Counted from the stretch's first letter, positions 25,627 through 35,156 are shown. The stretch: DNA of 40,767 bases from CAZRGV01 sp964599655 (GCA_964599655.1 CAZRGV010000047.1:1-40767); one strand, 5' to 3'. Program-made: numbers and translations. The notes: generated by a model not told the origin, from the sequence alone.

Positions 25627-26013
25627 TCACGACGGCATGTTGGACGCGCGCGCCGTCGACGGACACACGCGGTCGAGGACCGCGACAAGGGCTTCGGGAG
25701 TCGTGAAGGTGGCGTCGGGCAGCTTGGCTCTGGTCGCGTCCAGGGCCGGCCCGTCGCCGCCGACGAAGACGATGGGGATTTGCTGGGTGGCCCGGTTGCG
25801 TCGCAGGGACTCGGCCGTGATCCGGCCGTGGGAAGGCAGCCTTCGCAGAGAGACGACCACGGCATCCGGGAGCTTCGACTTGATCCGCTTGCCGGCAATG
25901 GCACCGTTCTCGGCCTCGACGTCGACCGCCCAGCCCTTGTCGCGGAGAGTCTGGGCCAGTTCCTCCGCTTCAATCAGGTTCCAGTGGATCAGGAAGAGCG
26001 TGCCACGGGTCAT
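25627..26013 (-). CDS. Receiver-like protein lacking the phosphoacceptor Asp
   Basis: A 128-residue single-domain protein with the alternating beta/alpha pattern of response-regulator receivers: LFLIHWNLIEAEELAQTLRD (strand 1, helix 1), PDAVVVSLRRLPSHGR (strand 3) and IPIVFVGGDGPALDATRAKL (strand 4, helix 4). The acidic pair after strand 1 is replaced by His-Trp-Asn. The strand-3 position that normally holds the phosphorylated Asp reads Ser (VVVSL), so normal phosphotransfer is unlikely. A GGGAGGGG tract lies just upstream of the ATG at 26013. No output domain and no histidine kinase are nearby. It precedes the SDR gene. The fold call is moderate; the function is unknown. Confidence 0.75.
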   Translation of the reverse strand: MTRGTLFLIHWNLIEAEELAQTLRDKGWAVDVEAENGAIAGKRIKSKLPDAVVVSLRRLPSHGRITAESLRRNRATQQIPIVFVGGDGPALDATRAKLPDATFTTPEALVAVLDRVCPSTARASNMPS

Positions 26014-26196
26014 CGACGCCCCTCCCTCTTCGGGCGAACCCCAACCTCGGCTCCTGGGTTGTGGCCCGGCCCGCGATATGCGTCAATAAGTCAAAGGCCA
26101 GGACCGAAACGGAAAAAACGCTCGGCGGCGCTGAGGCCAGCCTAACGGAAGCTCGCCCCGCTCGCAATCCCCCCGCCCACACGGAGACGACCCGCC

Positions 26197-27312
26197 ATGC
26201 CCGACCCGCGCTGGGAAACTCTCGCCGATATTCTGATCAACCACTCGACCCGGCTCAAGAACGGGGACACCCTGCTGATCGAGTGCTTCGACCTCGACGA
26301 CGATACGCTTCCTCGCCTGCTCGTCCGCAAAGCCGCGCGCAAAGGGGCCTCCGCCCTGGTCGAGACCAAGAGCAACCGGATTCTCCGCGAGCTGATCCTC
26401 CACGGCTCGGAATCGCAGATGAAAACCTGGGGAGAGGCCGAGCTTTACCGCATGGAGCGCGTCCAGGCCTATATCGGCCTGCGAGGGGCGCGCAACATCA
26501 ACGAGATGGCCGACATTCCCGCCGACAAGCTCGGGCTTTACAACACCTACTTGCTCAAACCGGTTCATTTCGAGCGCCGGATCAAGCACACCCGATGGTG
26601 CGTCTTGCGAATGCCGAACGCGAGCATGGCCCAGCAGGCCGGCATGAGCACCGAGGCGTTCGAGGACTTCTACTTTGATGTCTGCAACATTGACTATCCT
26701 CGACTGGAGAAGGCGCTCAAGCCGCTGGTCGAGCGCATGACGGCCGCCCGCAACGTCCACATCACCGGTCCCGACACCGACTTGCGGTTCTCGATCGAGG
26801 GCATTCCCGTCGTCCCCTGCGCCGGTGAGATGAACATTCCCGACGGCGAGGTCTTCACCGCGCCGGTCCGCGACTCTGTCGAGGGGACCATCCGGTTCAA
26901 CACGCCCACCATCTACCAGGGCAGCTCGTTCGATGGGGTGCGGCTCGACTTCCAACAAGGCCGGATCGTCCACGCCGACTGCGCCGGCGGCGATGTCGAA
27001 AAGCTCCGTAAGATCCTCGAAACCGACGAAGGGGCCTCCTACATCGGTGAGTGGTCGATCGGCTGTAACCCTCGAATCCTTCAGCCGATGCGCGACATCC
27101 TCTTTGACGAGAAGATCGCCGGCAGCTTCCACCTCACTCCCGGCAACGCCTACGACGAGGCCGACAACGGCAACCGCTCCAAGATCCACTGGGACCTCGT
27201 TCAGATCCAGCGCCCCGAGTACGGCGGTGGAACGATCGTCTTCGACGGCGAGTTGATCCGGGTCGACGGCCGTTTCGTCCCCGAAGACCTCAAGGCCCTT
27301 GACCCCGAGTGA
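26197..27312 (+). CDS. M29-family aminopeptidase
   Basis: A 371-residue metallo-aminopeptidase of the thermophilic-type M29 family (AmpS/AmpT/PepS). The N-terminal domain has the typical LADILINHSTRLKNGDTLLI. Metal-site motifs are GEMNIPDGEVFTAPV (about 210-224), IGEWSIGCNP (about 283-292), GSFHLTPGNAYDE (about 309-321) and KIHWDLV (about 329-335). These supply the Glu, His, Tyr and Asp residues expected to hold two metal ions. It removes N-terminal residues from peptides in the cytoplasm; no signal peptide is seen. GGAG is 10 nt before the ATG. Divergent from the receiver-like gene and convergent with the SGNH hydrolase. Confidence 0.92.
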   Translation: MPDPRWETLADILINHSTRLKNGDTLLIECFDLDDDTLPRLLVRKAARKGASALVETKSNRILRELILHGSESQMKTWGEAELYRMERVQAYIGLRGARNINEMADIPADKLGLYNTYLLKPVHFERRIKHTRWCVLRMPNASMAQQAGMSTEAFEDFYFDVCNIDYPRLEKALKPLVERMTAARNVHITGPDTDLRFSIEGIPVVPCAGEMNIPDGEVFTAPVRDSVEGTIRFNTPTIYQGSSFDGVRLDFQQGRIVHADCAGGDVEKLRKILETDEGASYIGEWSIGCNPRILQPMRDILFDEKIAGSFHLTPGNAYDEADNGNRSKIHWDLVQIQRPEYGGGTIVFDGELIRVDGRFVPEDLKALDPE

Positions 27313-27417
27313 GCGACGATGTCGGTCCCCTGGTCTCCCGTCGAACGGGCGTGATGATGGTCCGGTGCCCGGAAAACTCCGAGAGAGTGAGCCCGCGCCG
27401 CGTCGAAGGCAGCCGGC

Positions 27418-29148
27418 TCAAGTCCCTTCCTGGTAAGTCGTGAACGGGGTCCGCCTCGAATCGGGTCCGATGCCCGGCAGTCCGACCTCGCTGGGAGGTC
27501 GGCCTTCGGCGATCTGACGAGCGGCCCGGCGATAACATCGACGCCTGGCGAGCCGCTCCGAAGGGTCGAAGCGGATATGCGCCGTCCGTTCAAAGAACGT
27601 CGCTCCCCACTCGCAGGCGGCCTTCCAGCCTTCGGCGTTCAGGCCAAAGTGGCGGGCACAATCGTCCGGATGGATGGTTGGTGGCGGGGATCCTTTCGGC
27701 CAGCCGAACGCCCGCCGCTGGTGCAAGCGGCGGAGGATCGCCTGCGCCAGCAGAGCGTGGCCCTTCACGTTCGGATGCATGGCGTCGAGGAACAGGGAAT
27801 CATCCAGAATCCCGTGCGCGCTGGCGGCCTGGAGGACCTTCGGGCCATCGACCAGGATGACATCATGCCGGGCCGCCACCTCGCGATACACGTTCTGAAA
27901 GGCGCTCGGGCAGCGCATCGGCAAGGCGTCGAGATCGCGTGCCGCGACGTAGTGTCGTCGGGCAGCTTCCCACTGGCCGGCTCGCTCCAGAAGGCGCGCC
28001 AGGCGGAAATGAGTCTCGGCGAAACCGGGATAGGGAACGAGCAAGGCCCGATACAACGCCAGGGCCCGGCCTGGGTCGGATCGCTCGATCGCACGGGCGG
28101 CCAGGAATCGCCGCGCGAACGCCGCGCGTTCGGCCCTGGTCGTCTCGGGCGGGAGCACCGAGCGATTCGGCTCGAAGCCGGCGTCGTTACCGGGCGGGAT
28201 GACCAGGACCGGCAAGGTTCCGACGCGCTCGCAGAACGCGACGATCCGCTCCAGTCGACGCCGGAAGTCGGCCAACCGCTCGTCGAACTCCTCGGGCGTG
28301 CAGGCGGGCACGTCGACCAGTTGCCGCGTCACTTCCGGCGGTGGCGGTTCGCCCAGGCCATTGGCCTCGATCGCGTCCTGGATCATCTCGCAGAGTGGCG
28401 AGAGCCGAGCGGCCTGACGTCGCAAGGTCCTCCAGGGCCGGAACGCCCTTTCGTCGCCGTAGTGCTCGACGCTCCTTGACCATCGGTAGCGATAGGTAAA
28501 CTCATTATGGCCCGAGTAGATGATCAGCACGTCCGGCCAGCGTTGAAGTTTGGCCAGCTTCTGATGCATCCGCTCCAGATGGACACCGGGCTCGGCGAGG
28601 ACCTCGAGCCGGAACCGGCGATTCGGAATCGCCTGCCGAAGCCGCCAGGTGACAATCCGGCCCGTGGACAGCCAGCGTTCGAAAGGTAAACCATACGCGC
28701 TGGAATCCCCGATGACCGTGATGGTCACTCCCTTGTGACGCCCCTTGTGGGCCCGCGTCGACCGATCGCGCAGCGTCGGAAGGCGGTGGACCCACGCCTG
28801 TCTCAACGCCGCCGCGCCTTCGGCCAGGGCCAGCCCAAACAGGCAAGCGACGCTGAGCACAAGGAACCTGGCGCAATGCGGGCGGGCCTCCCCTCGCCGC
28901 TTCGCCCGGTACAGCGCACGCCCCAGAAGTCCCGAGCTCGCCAGGGTCGTGGCCAGAATCACGGCATAGGCGGGCTGGGCCCCCAGCAACAGGGCCACCG
29001 CCGCCTTTCGGACCATGCTCGCGGGAACGACCGCCGAGAACCAGGGCGGGACGATCATCACCGCCAGGAGGAGGACCGTGATTCCCAAGGCCAAACTGAT
29101 CGAACGCGCAAGTCTCCGGCGCAGTGCCGGCTGGGAACGGGTCGTCAT
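27418..29148 (-). CDS. Membrane-anchored SGNH/GDSL hydrolase
   Basis: A 576-residue protein. The N-terminus has about three hydrophobic helices (ISLALGITVLLLAVMIVPPW; AVALLLGAQPAYAVILATTL; FLVLSVACLFGLALAEGAA), so the catalytic domain is membrane-tethered. SGNH motifs are VIGDSSAYGLPF (nucleophile Ser, about 145), YSGHNEF (block III Asn, about 214) and DAMHPNVKGH (Asp/His, about 457). A TPR-like stretch (ALALYRALLVPYPGFAETHF) is inserted at about 355-410. It probably hydrolyses acyl esters on a polysaccharide or lipid. The start at 29148 is preferred because GGCGGGG lies upstream; ATG at 29163 is the alternative. The last 60 residues are not conserved-looking. Confidence 0.85.
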   Translation of the reverse strand: MTTRSQPALRRRLARSISLALGITVLLLAVMIVPPWFSAVVPASMVRKAAVALLLGAQPAYAVILATTLASSGLLGRALYRAKRRGEARPHCARFLVLSVACLFGLALAEGAAALRQAWVHRLPTLRDRSTRAHKGRHKGVTITVIGDSSAYGLPFERWLSTGRIVTWRLRQAIPNRRFRLEVLAEPGVHLERMHQKLAKLQRWPDVLIIYSGHNEFTYRYRWSRSVEHYGDERAFRPWRTLRRQAARLSPLCEMIQDAIEANGLGEPPPPEVTRQLVDVPACTPEEFDERLADFRRRLERIVAFCERVGTLPVLVIPPGNDAGFEPNRSVLPPETTRAERAAFARRFLAARAIERSDPGRALALYRALLVPYPGFAETHFRLARLLERAGQWEAARRHYVAARDLDALPMRCPSAFQNVYREVAARHDVILVDGPKVLQAASAHGILDDSLFLDAMHPNVKGHALLAQAILRRLHQRRAFGWPKGSPPPTIHPDDCARHFGLNAEGWKAACEWGATFFERTAHIRFDPSERLARRRCYRRAARQIAEGRPPSEVGLPGIGPDSRRTPFTTYQEGT

Positions 29149-29173
29149 GGAAGACCCCGCCATGAACGGAATT

Positions 29174-29190
29174 CACGTTACGTTAACGTG
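29174..29190. promoter_or_regulatory. Operator-like inverted repeat
   Basis: CACGTTA (29174-29180), spacer CGT, TAACGTG (29184-29190): perfect 7-bp arms, only 10-25 bp upstream of the SGNH hydrolase start on the minus strand. The position suits a repressor site. The function is inference. Confidence 0.4.
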
Positions 29191-29370
29191 GCGCGCCAAA
29201 TCGCGAGCCGGATCGGCTCTTGCGCGGTTCCTGGAACAGGAACCCGTTGCGCGAGAAGGGGGATTCGGGTGAACGATCGAACCACCGGCGACCCGGACTG
29301 GTCGATCCGGGTCGTCGGTCGTATCGATGCGAATCCGACAGGACGGCAACCCGTCAAGGTCGGGGTCGGC

Positions 29371-30741
29371 TCAGTACTCGCGGTCTCGGAGAATGCCCGG
29401 CTGCGGGTAGGGGTAGTGCCCCAGCGAGGGGTCCACCTGCAACGGGGCCGGACTGTCGTAGGTCAGCTTGTCGACGTCGGGCGCGAACTCGTGCTTGCAG
29501 TTCATGATATCGTCGAGCGTGATGACCTGACCGGTGTGCGCGGCCATCCGGCCCATCGAGGTCACAAGGCTGGCCATCGCGCCGCGCTCAACCTCGTTGT
29601 AGAGCTTGTCCTTGCGAATGGCGTTGATCAGATGATCCCACTCGAGCTGGTAAGGATTCGGCTCGGGTTGCGGGAACGCCCAGGTGATGTCCTTGCGGCC
29701 AAAGTTCTGGGTCTTCGAGATCCGGCACTTGGCCGGCGTGTGCGAGTTGGTCGAGATGACCGCCGCTCCCTTCGATCCGTGCGCGTAGCTGGCGAACTCC
29801 TGGTGGCAGCCCGGAATGTTCCGGCCCTCCAGCAGCAGCTTGGCGCCATCCTCGAACGTGTATTCGACCGAATATGTGTCGAAGTTCTGGTCGATGTAGT
29901 TCTCGCGGTAGGTGCGGGCGCCGGTGGCCTGGGCCTTGATCGGCCAGCCGCCCTTCATCCAGCAGCACTCGTCGATGTTGTGGATCAGGAAGTCGCTGTA
30001 GCAGCCGCCACTGGCCCACAGGAAGGCGTGGAACCGCTTGATCTGGTAGAGCAGCTCGCTGATGTCGTCCGGCTTGGGCCCGGTCAGCGCCGATCCGACC
30101 GGCGCGGTCTGCCGGTAGGCCCGCAACAGGATGATGTCGCCGATCTGACCGTCCTGGATCCGATGCAGCAGCTCCTCACGGGCCTCGCAGTGGCGGCACA
30201 TCAGGCCAACGCCCACCTTGAGGTTCTTCTTCTTCGCCTCCTCGCCGAGGGCGAGCATCTTGACCGTCGTGGGCCCGTCGACCGTGACCGGCTTCTCCAT
30301 GAAGGTATGCAGGCCCTTCTGGATCGCGTTGCCGAAATGCACCCAGCGGAAGGCCGGCGGCGTGGTGAGAATCACCACGTCCCCTTCCTTCAGGCAATCC
30401 ATGGCCTTCTGATAGGCGTCGAAGCCGACGAACTTCCGGTCCTCGGGAACGTCGAGCTTGTCGCCAAAGTCTTTCTTGAGGTTCTCGAAGCTGGTGTCGA
30501 GCCGATCCCGGAACACGTCGGCCATCGCGACGAGCTTGATCGGTCCGCTCTGCGTCGAGAGGGCGTTCGCCGCGGCACCAGTGCCCCGACCGCCGCAGCC
30601 CACCAGCGCGACCTGGATCGTGTTGTCTTCCGCTGCGTGCACAGAGGGAATGGTGACGCCCGTCAGGGCCGACGCCGCGGCCACCTGGCCGGTCGTCTTC
30701 AGGAAGTCTCGCCGCGACGTCGAGGGTTTGGGCTCGGTCAT
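29371..30741 (-). CDS. TAT-exported Gfo/Idh/MocA-family oxidoreductase
   Basis: A 456-residue NAD(P)-dependent oxidoreductase. The twin-arginine signal is TSRRDFLKTTGQVAAASALT (residues about 8-27), cut near VHAAED. The Rossmann motif is VALVGCGGRGTGAAANAL (about 44-61), and the family lysine is in the motif FMEKPVT. A C-terminal alpha/beta domain of about 290 residues follows (FHAFLWASGGCYSDFLIHNID, and so on). Planctomycetes carry many such exported copies that act on sugars or their derivatives in the periplasm, exported with the cofactor bound; the substrate is unknown. AAGGAG sits 8 nt before the ATG at 30741, fixing this start over an ATG at 30810. Divergent from the cytochrome/DUF1501 operon. 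Confidence 0.93.
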   Translation of the reverse strand: MTEPKPSTSRRDFLKTTGQVAAASALTGVTIPSVHAAEDNTIQVALVGCGGRGTGAAANALSTQSGPIKLVAMADVFRDRLDTSFENLKKDFGDKLDVPEDRKFVGFDAYQKAMDCLKEGDVVILTTPPAFRWVHFGNAIQKGLHTFMEKPVTVDGPTTVKMLALGEEAKKKNLKVGVGLMCRHCEAREELLHRIQDGQIGDIILLRAYRQTAPVGSALTGPKPDDISELLYQIKRFHAFLWASGGCYSDFLIHNIDECCWMKGGWPIKAQATGARTYRENYIDQNFDTYSVEYTFEDGAKLLLEGRNIPGCHQEFASYAHGSKGAAVISTNSHTPAKCRISKTQNFGRKDITWAFPQPEPNPYQLEWDHLINAIRKDKLYNEVERGAMASLVTSMGRMAAHTGQVITLDDIMNCKHEFAPDVDKLTYDSPAPLQVDPSLGHYPYPQPGILRDREY

Positions 30742-31263
30742 CAGCCTGTCTCCTTGGGTGGGCGGAGAAATCGGGGAGGAAGATCCGCTGGGTGGGAGGA
30801 ATTCCGGCAATTCGGGCCCCGGCCACGACCTCGATTTCGACGACAGCGGCCACGACCCGCCGGCCCGTCGCGTTTTCGTCGAAAATCAACGTTTTGTTAA
30901 CAAATGGCCAAGGACACATCCTTCACCATAGCAGAGACCTACGGCCGTTCCAAGAGCCCAGTTGCGCCATTGATGACCCAGGCCCACGATTCCGACGGAG
31001 CCAACCTCCGGTCCCCTCGTCCCGCCGAACCCCCTCTCCCCAACGGACGGAACAGCCTCGCCAAGATTCCCTCTTATGCAAATCCGATACGAACGACACA
31101 CACGATCAACTTCCAGGCATGACGATCCCTCACCAAGCCACCCACCCGCCACCCCAGAATCGCCGATTCCAAATCCAGGGCTACCACGAGGACGTCGTTC
31201 GTGTTAAGTTGCTAAAGGATTGTTGGAGAGTTTGGTCAGACAGTCGCCCTTGAGGTACTGGCC
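30742..31263. other. Divergent intergenic region with paired palindromes
   Basis: About 520 bp between the exported oxidoreductase (-) and the cytochrome-type gene (+). A 72-codon frame at 30904-31122 has no ribosome binding site and no recognisable sense, so it is not called. Two perfect palindromes occur at 30873-30885 and 30893-30904. No RNA gene was recognised. Confidence 0.55.
30873..30904. promoter_or_regulatory. Two adjacent perfect palindromes, likely operator
   Basis: TTTTCGTCGAAAA (30873-30885) and TTTGTTAACAAA (30893-30904) are separated by 7 bp. They are AT-rich islands in GC-rich DNA, 132-163 bp upstream of the oxidoreductase start. Such pairs fit a dimeric repressor or activator site serving the divergent genes (inference). 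Confidence 0.5.
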
Positions 31264-33762
31264 ATGCGACGATCAATCGTGCTCGTTCTTGGTCTGATCA
31301 TTCCGGCTCTTTCCGCCTTGGCGGCTGAGAATCCCCCAACGCGAGACGACCCGGAAACCCACTTCGAGCTGAAGGTTCGGCCCGTCCTCGCCGGCACCTG
31401 CCTGAAGTGCCACAACGAGAAAAAGGCGAGCGGCGGTCTCCGGCTGGACGCGAGGGAGTTCCTCGTCGAAGGGGGCGACAACGGCCCGGCGATGCTCCCC
31501 GGCGATCCCGAGAACAGCCTGATCGTTCAGGCCATCCGGTACAACCACGAAACCTTGCGAATGCCGCCCAACAAGCAACTTCCGAAGGAGGTTGCCGCCG
31601 ACTTCGCGACTTGGATCGCCGCCGGCGCGGTCTGGCCCGAGTCGAAGCCCGCCATCGCGACCTCGGAAGCCAAGGGGCACTGGGCCTTCGAACCGATTCG
31701 CGCGTTGGACCCGCCCGCCGACCCAACCGGCTGGGCCGAGAGCCCGATCGATCGGTTCATCGCCCAAGGCCACCGGAAAAGCGGTCTCCATCCCGTCGCC
31801 CCGGCCGACAAGCGGGCCTTGATCCGTCGCGCCTCGTTCGACCTGACGGGCTTGCCGCCAACCCCCGAACAGGTCGAGGCGTTCGTCTCCGATGACCGGC
31901 CCGACGCGTTCGCCCAGGTCGTCGATCGCCTGCTCGCCTCGCCCCAATATGGCGAGCGCTGGGGCCGCTACTGGCTCGACCTGGCCCGCTACGCCGACAC
32001 GGCCGGTGATAACTCCGACTACCCCATTCCCGAAGCCTATCTCTACCGCGACTACGTGATCGACGCCTTCAACGCGGATAAGCCCTACGACCAGTTCCTC
32101 ATCGAACAGATCGCGGGGGACCTGCTGGCCGAGTCCGGACCGCCCGAGACGTACGCCGAGCGTGTCATCGCCACCGGATTCCTCGCCCAGGCGAAGCGCT
32201 TCGGAACCCACAAACTGGAAGACATGCACCTGATCATCGAGGACACGCTGAACACGACCGGCCAGGTGGTTCTCGGTCTCACGCTCCGTTGCGCCCGATG
32301 CCACGACCACAAGTACGACCCGATCACGTCAAAAGACTACTACGGGCTTTATGGCTTCTTCGCGAGCACGCAGTATCCCTTCGCGGGCTCCGAGGAAGAA
32401 CGTCATGCCAGCGAGTTCGCCGCGATCATCCCACCCGACGAGCGGAAGGCCCGCGAGGCCAGGCACGCCGAGGCCATCGCCGCCCTGAAGGCCGAGATCC
32501 AGCGTCGAGAGACCGAGAGCGACCTCAGCCGTCGGATCGAGGAACTCGACCGGAAGATCGCCTCGAACGCTCAAGGCGCCCCCGCCGACTGCGAGCCGAC
32601 GACCGCCGAGGAACGGGAGCGGAAGGTGGCGGAGTGGAAGGCCGAACGCGACAAGACCCGCAAGCGGCTTGACACCGAGCTCGCCCCGTTGCGCAAGAAT
32701 CTGGACCGACTGGAAAAAGAGCCCCCGGCCGACATTCCGCTGGCGTATGCCGTCCGGGACGGCAAACCGACCGATGCCGCGATCCAGCGCAACGGCAACC
32801 CGAGAGAACGCGGCGACGTCGTCCCTCGCGGCGTGCCCAGCATCCTCGCTCCCGCCTCCCCTCTGGAGATCCCCCAAGGAAGCAGCGGCCGGCTCCAACT
32901 GGCCCAGTGGCTGGCCAGCCCCGACAACCCGTTGACCGCCCGAGTGATGGTCAACCGGATCTGGCAGCACCACTTCGGCAAGCCAATCGTCCCCACACCG
33001 TCCGACTTCGGCTTCCGGGGCACGCCCCCCACGCATCCCGAACTGCTCGACTGGCTGGCCCGCGCCTTCATCGACAGCGGCTGGTCAATCAAGGCGATGC
33101 ACCGGACCATCATGCTCTCGAAAACGTACCAGCTCGCCAGTGCCCACGACGCCTCGAACGCCGAGGCCGACGCCGGCAATCTGCTCTACTGGCGGTTCGA
33201 CCGCCGCCGGCTCGACGCGGAAGCTCTGCGAGACACCTTGCTCACCCTGGGCGGGAACCTCGAAACCGGTCGCCCCGGCCCGCATCCGTTCCCGCCCCCA
33301 AAACGATGGACCTTCACCGCGCATCATCAGTTCAAGGCCGTTTATCCCTCGAACCATCGAAGTGTGTATCTGATGGTGCAGCGCCTTCACCCGCACCCCT
33401 ATCTGGCGCTGTTCAATGGCCCGGATACGAGCATGTCGACTCCGGTGCGAGACGCCTCGACCGTCCCCTTGCAGGCGCTCTACCTGCTCAACAGTGAATT
33501 CGTCCACGACCAGGCGTCGCGGTTCGCCCGATTGCTGCTCGACACGTCGTCGGACGCCACGTCGAGGATCGACCTGGCCTACCAGAAGACCTTCGCCCGT
33601 CCCGCTTCCGAGGCAGAGCGAACGCGGGCCCTCGCCTTCGTCGAGCAGTATCAGTCGGCCCTCGAACAGGAAGGAAGCCCGGCCGATCGCCGGGAGCTGG
33701 ACTCGTGGACCAGCTTCGTCCGGCTCTTGCTGGCTTCGAACGAGTTCTACTTTATCGATTGA
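31264..33762 (+). CDS. Planctomycete cytochrome-type PSCyt1/DUF1549/DUF1553 protein
   Basis: An 832-residue exported protein with a signal peptide (VLVLGLIIPALSALAAE). Domains in order: a PSCyt1 c-type haem domain with C46LKCH50 and the family motif SGGLRLD; DUF1549 (about 150-365) with RRASFDLTGLPPTPEQVEAF, WGRYWLDLARYADTAGDN and a second CxxCH, CARCHDHKYDPI (about 342); a charged coiled-coil insert (about 395-490); then DUF1553 (about 540-800) with PDNPLTARVMVNRIWQHHFG and PTHPELLDWLA. The family is expanded in Planctomycetes, is periplasmic, and is thought to work in polymer or organic-matter breakdown with redox chemistry; this is not proven. Its DUF1501 partner starts 18 nt after the stop. 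Confidence 0.95.
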   Translation: MRRSIVLVLGLIIPALSALAAENPPTRDDPETHFELKVRPVLAGTCLKCHNEKKASGGLRLDAREFLVEGGDNGPAMLPGDPENSLIVQAIRYNHETLRMPPNKQLPKEVAADFATWIAAGAVWPESKPAIATSEAKGHWAFEPIRALDPPADPTGWAESPIDRFIAQGHRKSGLHPVAPADKRALIRRASFDLTGLPPTPEQVEAFVSDDRPDAFAQVVDRLLASPQYGERWGRYWLDLARYADTAGDNSDYPIPEAYLYRDYVIDAFNADKPYDQFLIEQIAGDLLAESGPPETYAERVIATGFLAQAKRFGTHKLEDMHLIIEDTLNTTGQVVLGLTLRCARCHDHKYDPITSKDYYGLYGFFASTQYPFAGSEEERHASEFAAIIPPDERKAREARHAEAIAALKAEIQRRETESDLSRRIEELDRKIASNAQGAPADCEPTTAEERERKVAEWKAERDKTRKRLDTELAPLRKNLDRLEKEPPADIPLAYAVRDGKPTDAAIQRNGNPRERGDVVPRGVPSILAPASPLEIPQGSSGRLQLAQWLASPDNPLTARVMVNRIWQHHFGKPIVPTPSDFGFRGTPPTHPELLDWLARAFIDSGWSIKAMHRTIMLSKTYQLASAHDASNAEADAGNLLYWRFDRRRLDAEALRDTLLTLGGNLETGRPGPHPFPPPKRWTFTAHHQFKAVYPSNHRSVYLMVQRLHPHPYLALFNGPDTSMSTPVRDASTVPLQALYLLNSEFVHDQASRFARLLLDTSSDATSRIDLAYQKTFARPASEAERTRALAFVEQYQSALEQEGSPADRRELDSWTSFVRLLLASNEFYFID

Positions 33763-33780
33763 CCGATGGGAGCTCGCGCC

Positions 33781-35156
33781 ATGGGACGCAATCCAACGAG
33801 TCGACGAGTCTTCCTCCAACAGGCCGTCACGGCCGCCGCGCTGGGTGGACTGGGACGCTACGGGCAACTGTCACTGGCCGCCGCGCTGGGCGGCGGTCAT
33901 CCGCTGNNNNNNNNNNTCGACCCTCCCACTTCCCCGCCCGGGCAAAGCACCTGATTCTCTTCTACATGACCGGCGGCATGTCGCACGTCGATACGTTCGA
34001 CTACAAGCCGAAGCTCCAGCAGGACGACGGCAAGAACCATCGAGGCAAGCAGGTCCTCAAGGGCTCGCAATTCAAGTTCCAGCCGTACGGCGAGTCGGGC
34101 AAGATGGTCAGCGAGCTCTTCGCCCACGTCGGCTCCGTGGTCGATGAGTTCTGCTTCCTCCACTCGATCCACACCGATTCCGCCGGCCACTCCGCCGCCA
34201 CGCTGGCCATGCACACCGGCTCGATCACGATCCCAATGCCGAGCATCGGCTCGTGGATCAGCTACGGCCTGGGAACGCTCAACACCGACTTGCCATCGTT
34301 CGTCGTGCTGGCCGCCAAGGACCCGTACAACGGCTTCCAGGTCTGGGACTCCAACTTCCTGCCCGCCTATCACAAGGGCGTGCGGGTCATCCCCGGCCCC
34401 GACCCGATCCCCAACCTCAAGAGTCGGGTCGAGTCGGTGAAACGGCAGGAACTGGAAAGCCTGATGCTCCGCGACCTGAATGCGTCGCACCTGACCGAAC
34501 ATCCGGGCGACCCCGACCTCCTGGCCCGTACGACCAACTTCGAAACGGCCTACGGCCTGATGCGCGAGGCCCCCGAAGCCTTCGATCTTGGCAAGGAGTC
34601 GCCCGCCACCCTCGAGATGTATGGCGCGAAGGCCGGCGATCGCTCGTCGTTCGCCGCACAATGCCTGACCGCCCGCCGATTGGTCGAACGGGGCGTCCGC
34701 GTGGTCGAACTCTTCGACGTCGGCTCCAATACCAACTGGGATAGCCACGGCGACATCGAAGACCATCGCCGACTGGCACGCAACATCGACCAGCCCATCG
34801 CCGCCCTGGTCAAGGACCTGCGTCAGCGGGGCCTCCTCGACGAGACCCTCATCGTCGGCTGCACCGAGTTCGGCCGCACTCCCTGGCAAGACCAGAACCC
34901 CAAGGGCCGCGGCCACCATGCCCGGGCCTTCACCTGCTTCCTGGCCGGTGGCGGCTCTCGAGGCGGTACGAGCTTCGGCCAGTCCGACGAATACGGCGCC
35001 GAAGTCGCCGAAAACCCCGTGCACGTCCACGACTTCCACGCCACGATCCTCCACCTCATGGGCCTCGATCATACCCACCTGACCTACCGCTACTCGGGAC
35101 GCGACTTCCGCCTGACCGACGTTCATGGAAACGTGGTCAAGCAAGTGATTGCCTGA
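33781..35156 (+). CDS. DUF1501 protein (sulfatase-like fold), broken by an N gap
   Basis: TAT-exported DUF1501 protein. The signal is TSRRVFLQQAVTAAALGGLG. After the gap come HLILFYMTGGMSHVDTFDYK, SIGSWISYGLG, ERGVRVVELFD, GCTEFGRTPW, and the C-terminal HVHDFHATILHLMGLDH and DFRLTDVHG, all family landmarks of this alkaline-phosphatase/sulfatase-like superfamily. The 10 Ns at 33907-33916 put the halves in different frames. The downstream paralogue reads NPLAPKTPHFPAKAK, so HPL-(Ala-Pro)-RPSHFPARAK is expected, which needs 5 unknown bases rather than 10. The start at 33781 has GGGAG 9 nt upstream; ATG at 33766 has no site. It is paired with the preceding cytochrome-type gene. Role unproven. Confidence 0.92.
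33907..33916. other. Assembly gap (10 N)
   Basis: A short undetermined run inside the DUF1501 gene. Ten bases break the frame, so the true length is not 10; coding continuity requires a length of 2, 5 or 8 (2 modulo 3). Confidence 0.98.

Noticed and set aside
28735..30900. Long plus-strand frame opposite the SGNH hydrolase and oxidoreductase genes
   Set aside because: Spans two convincing minus-strand genes and the gap between them; no domain sense.
30904..31122. Possible 72-residue small protein
   Set aside because: No ribosome binding site, no recognisable composition or domain, and it begins within a probable operator region.
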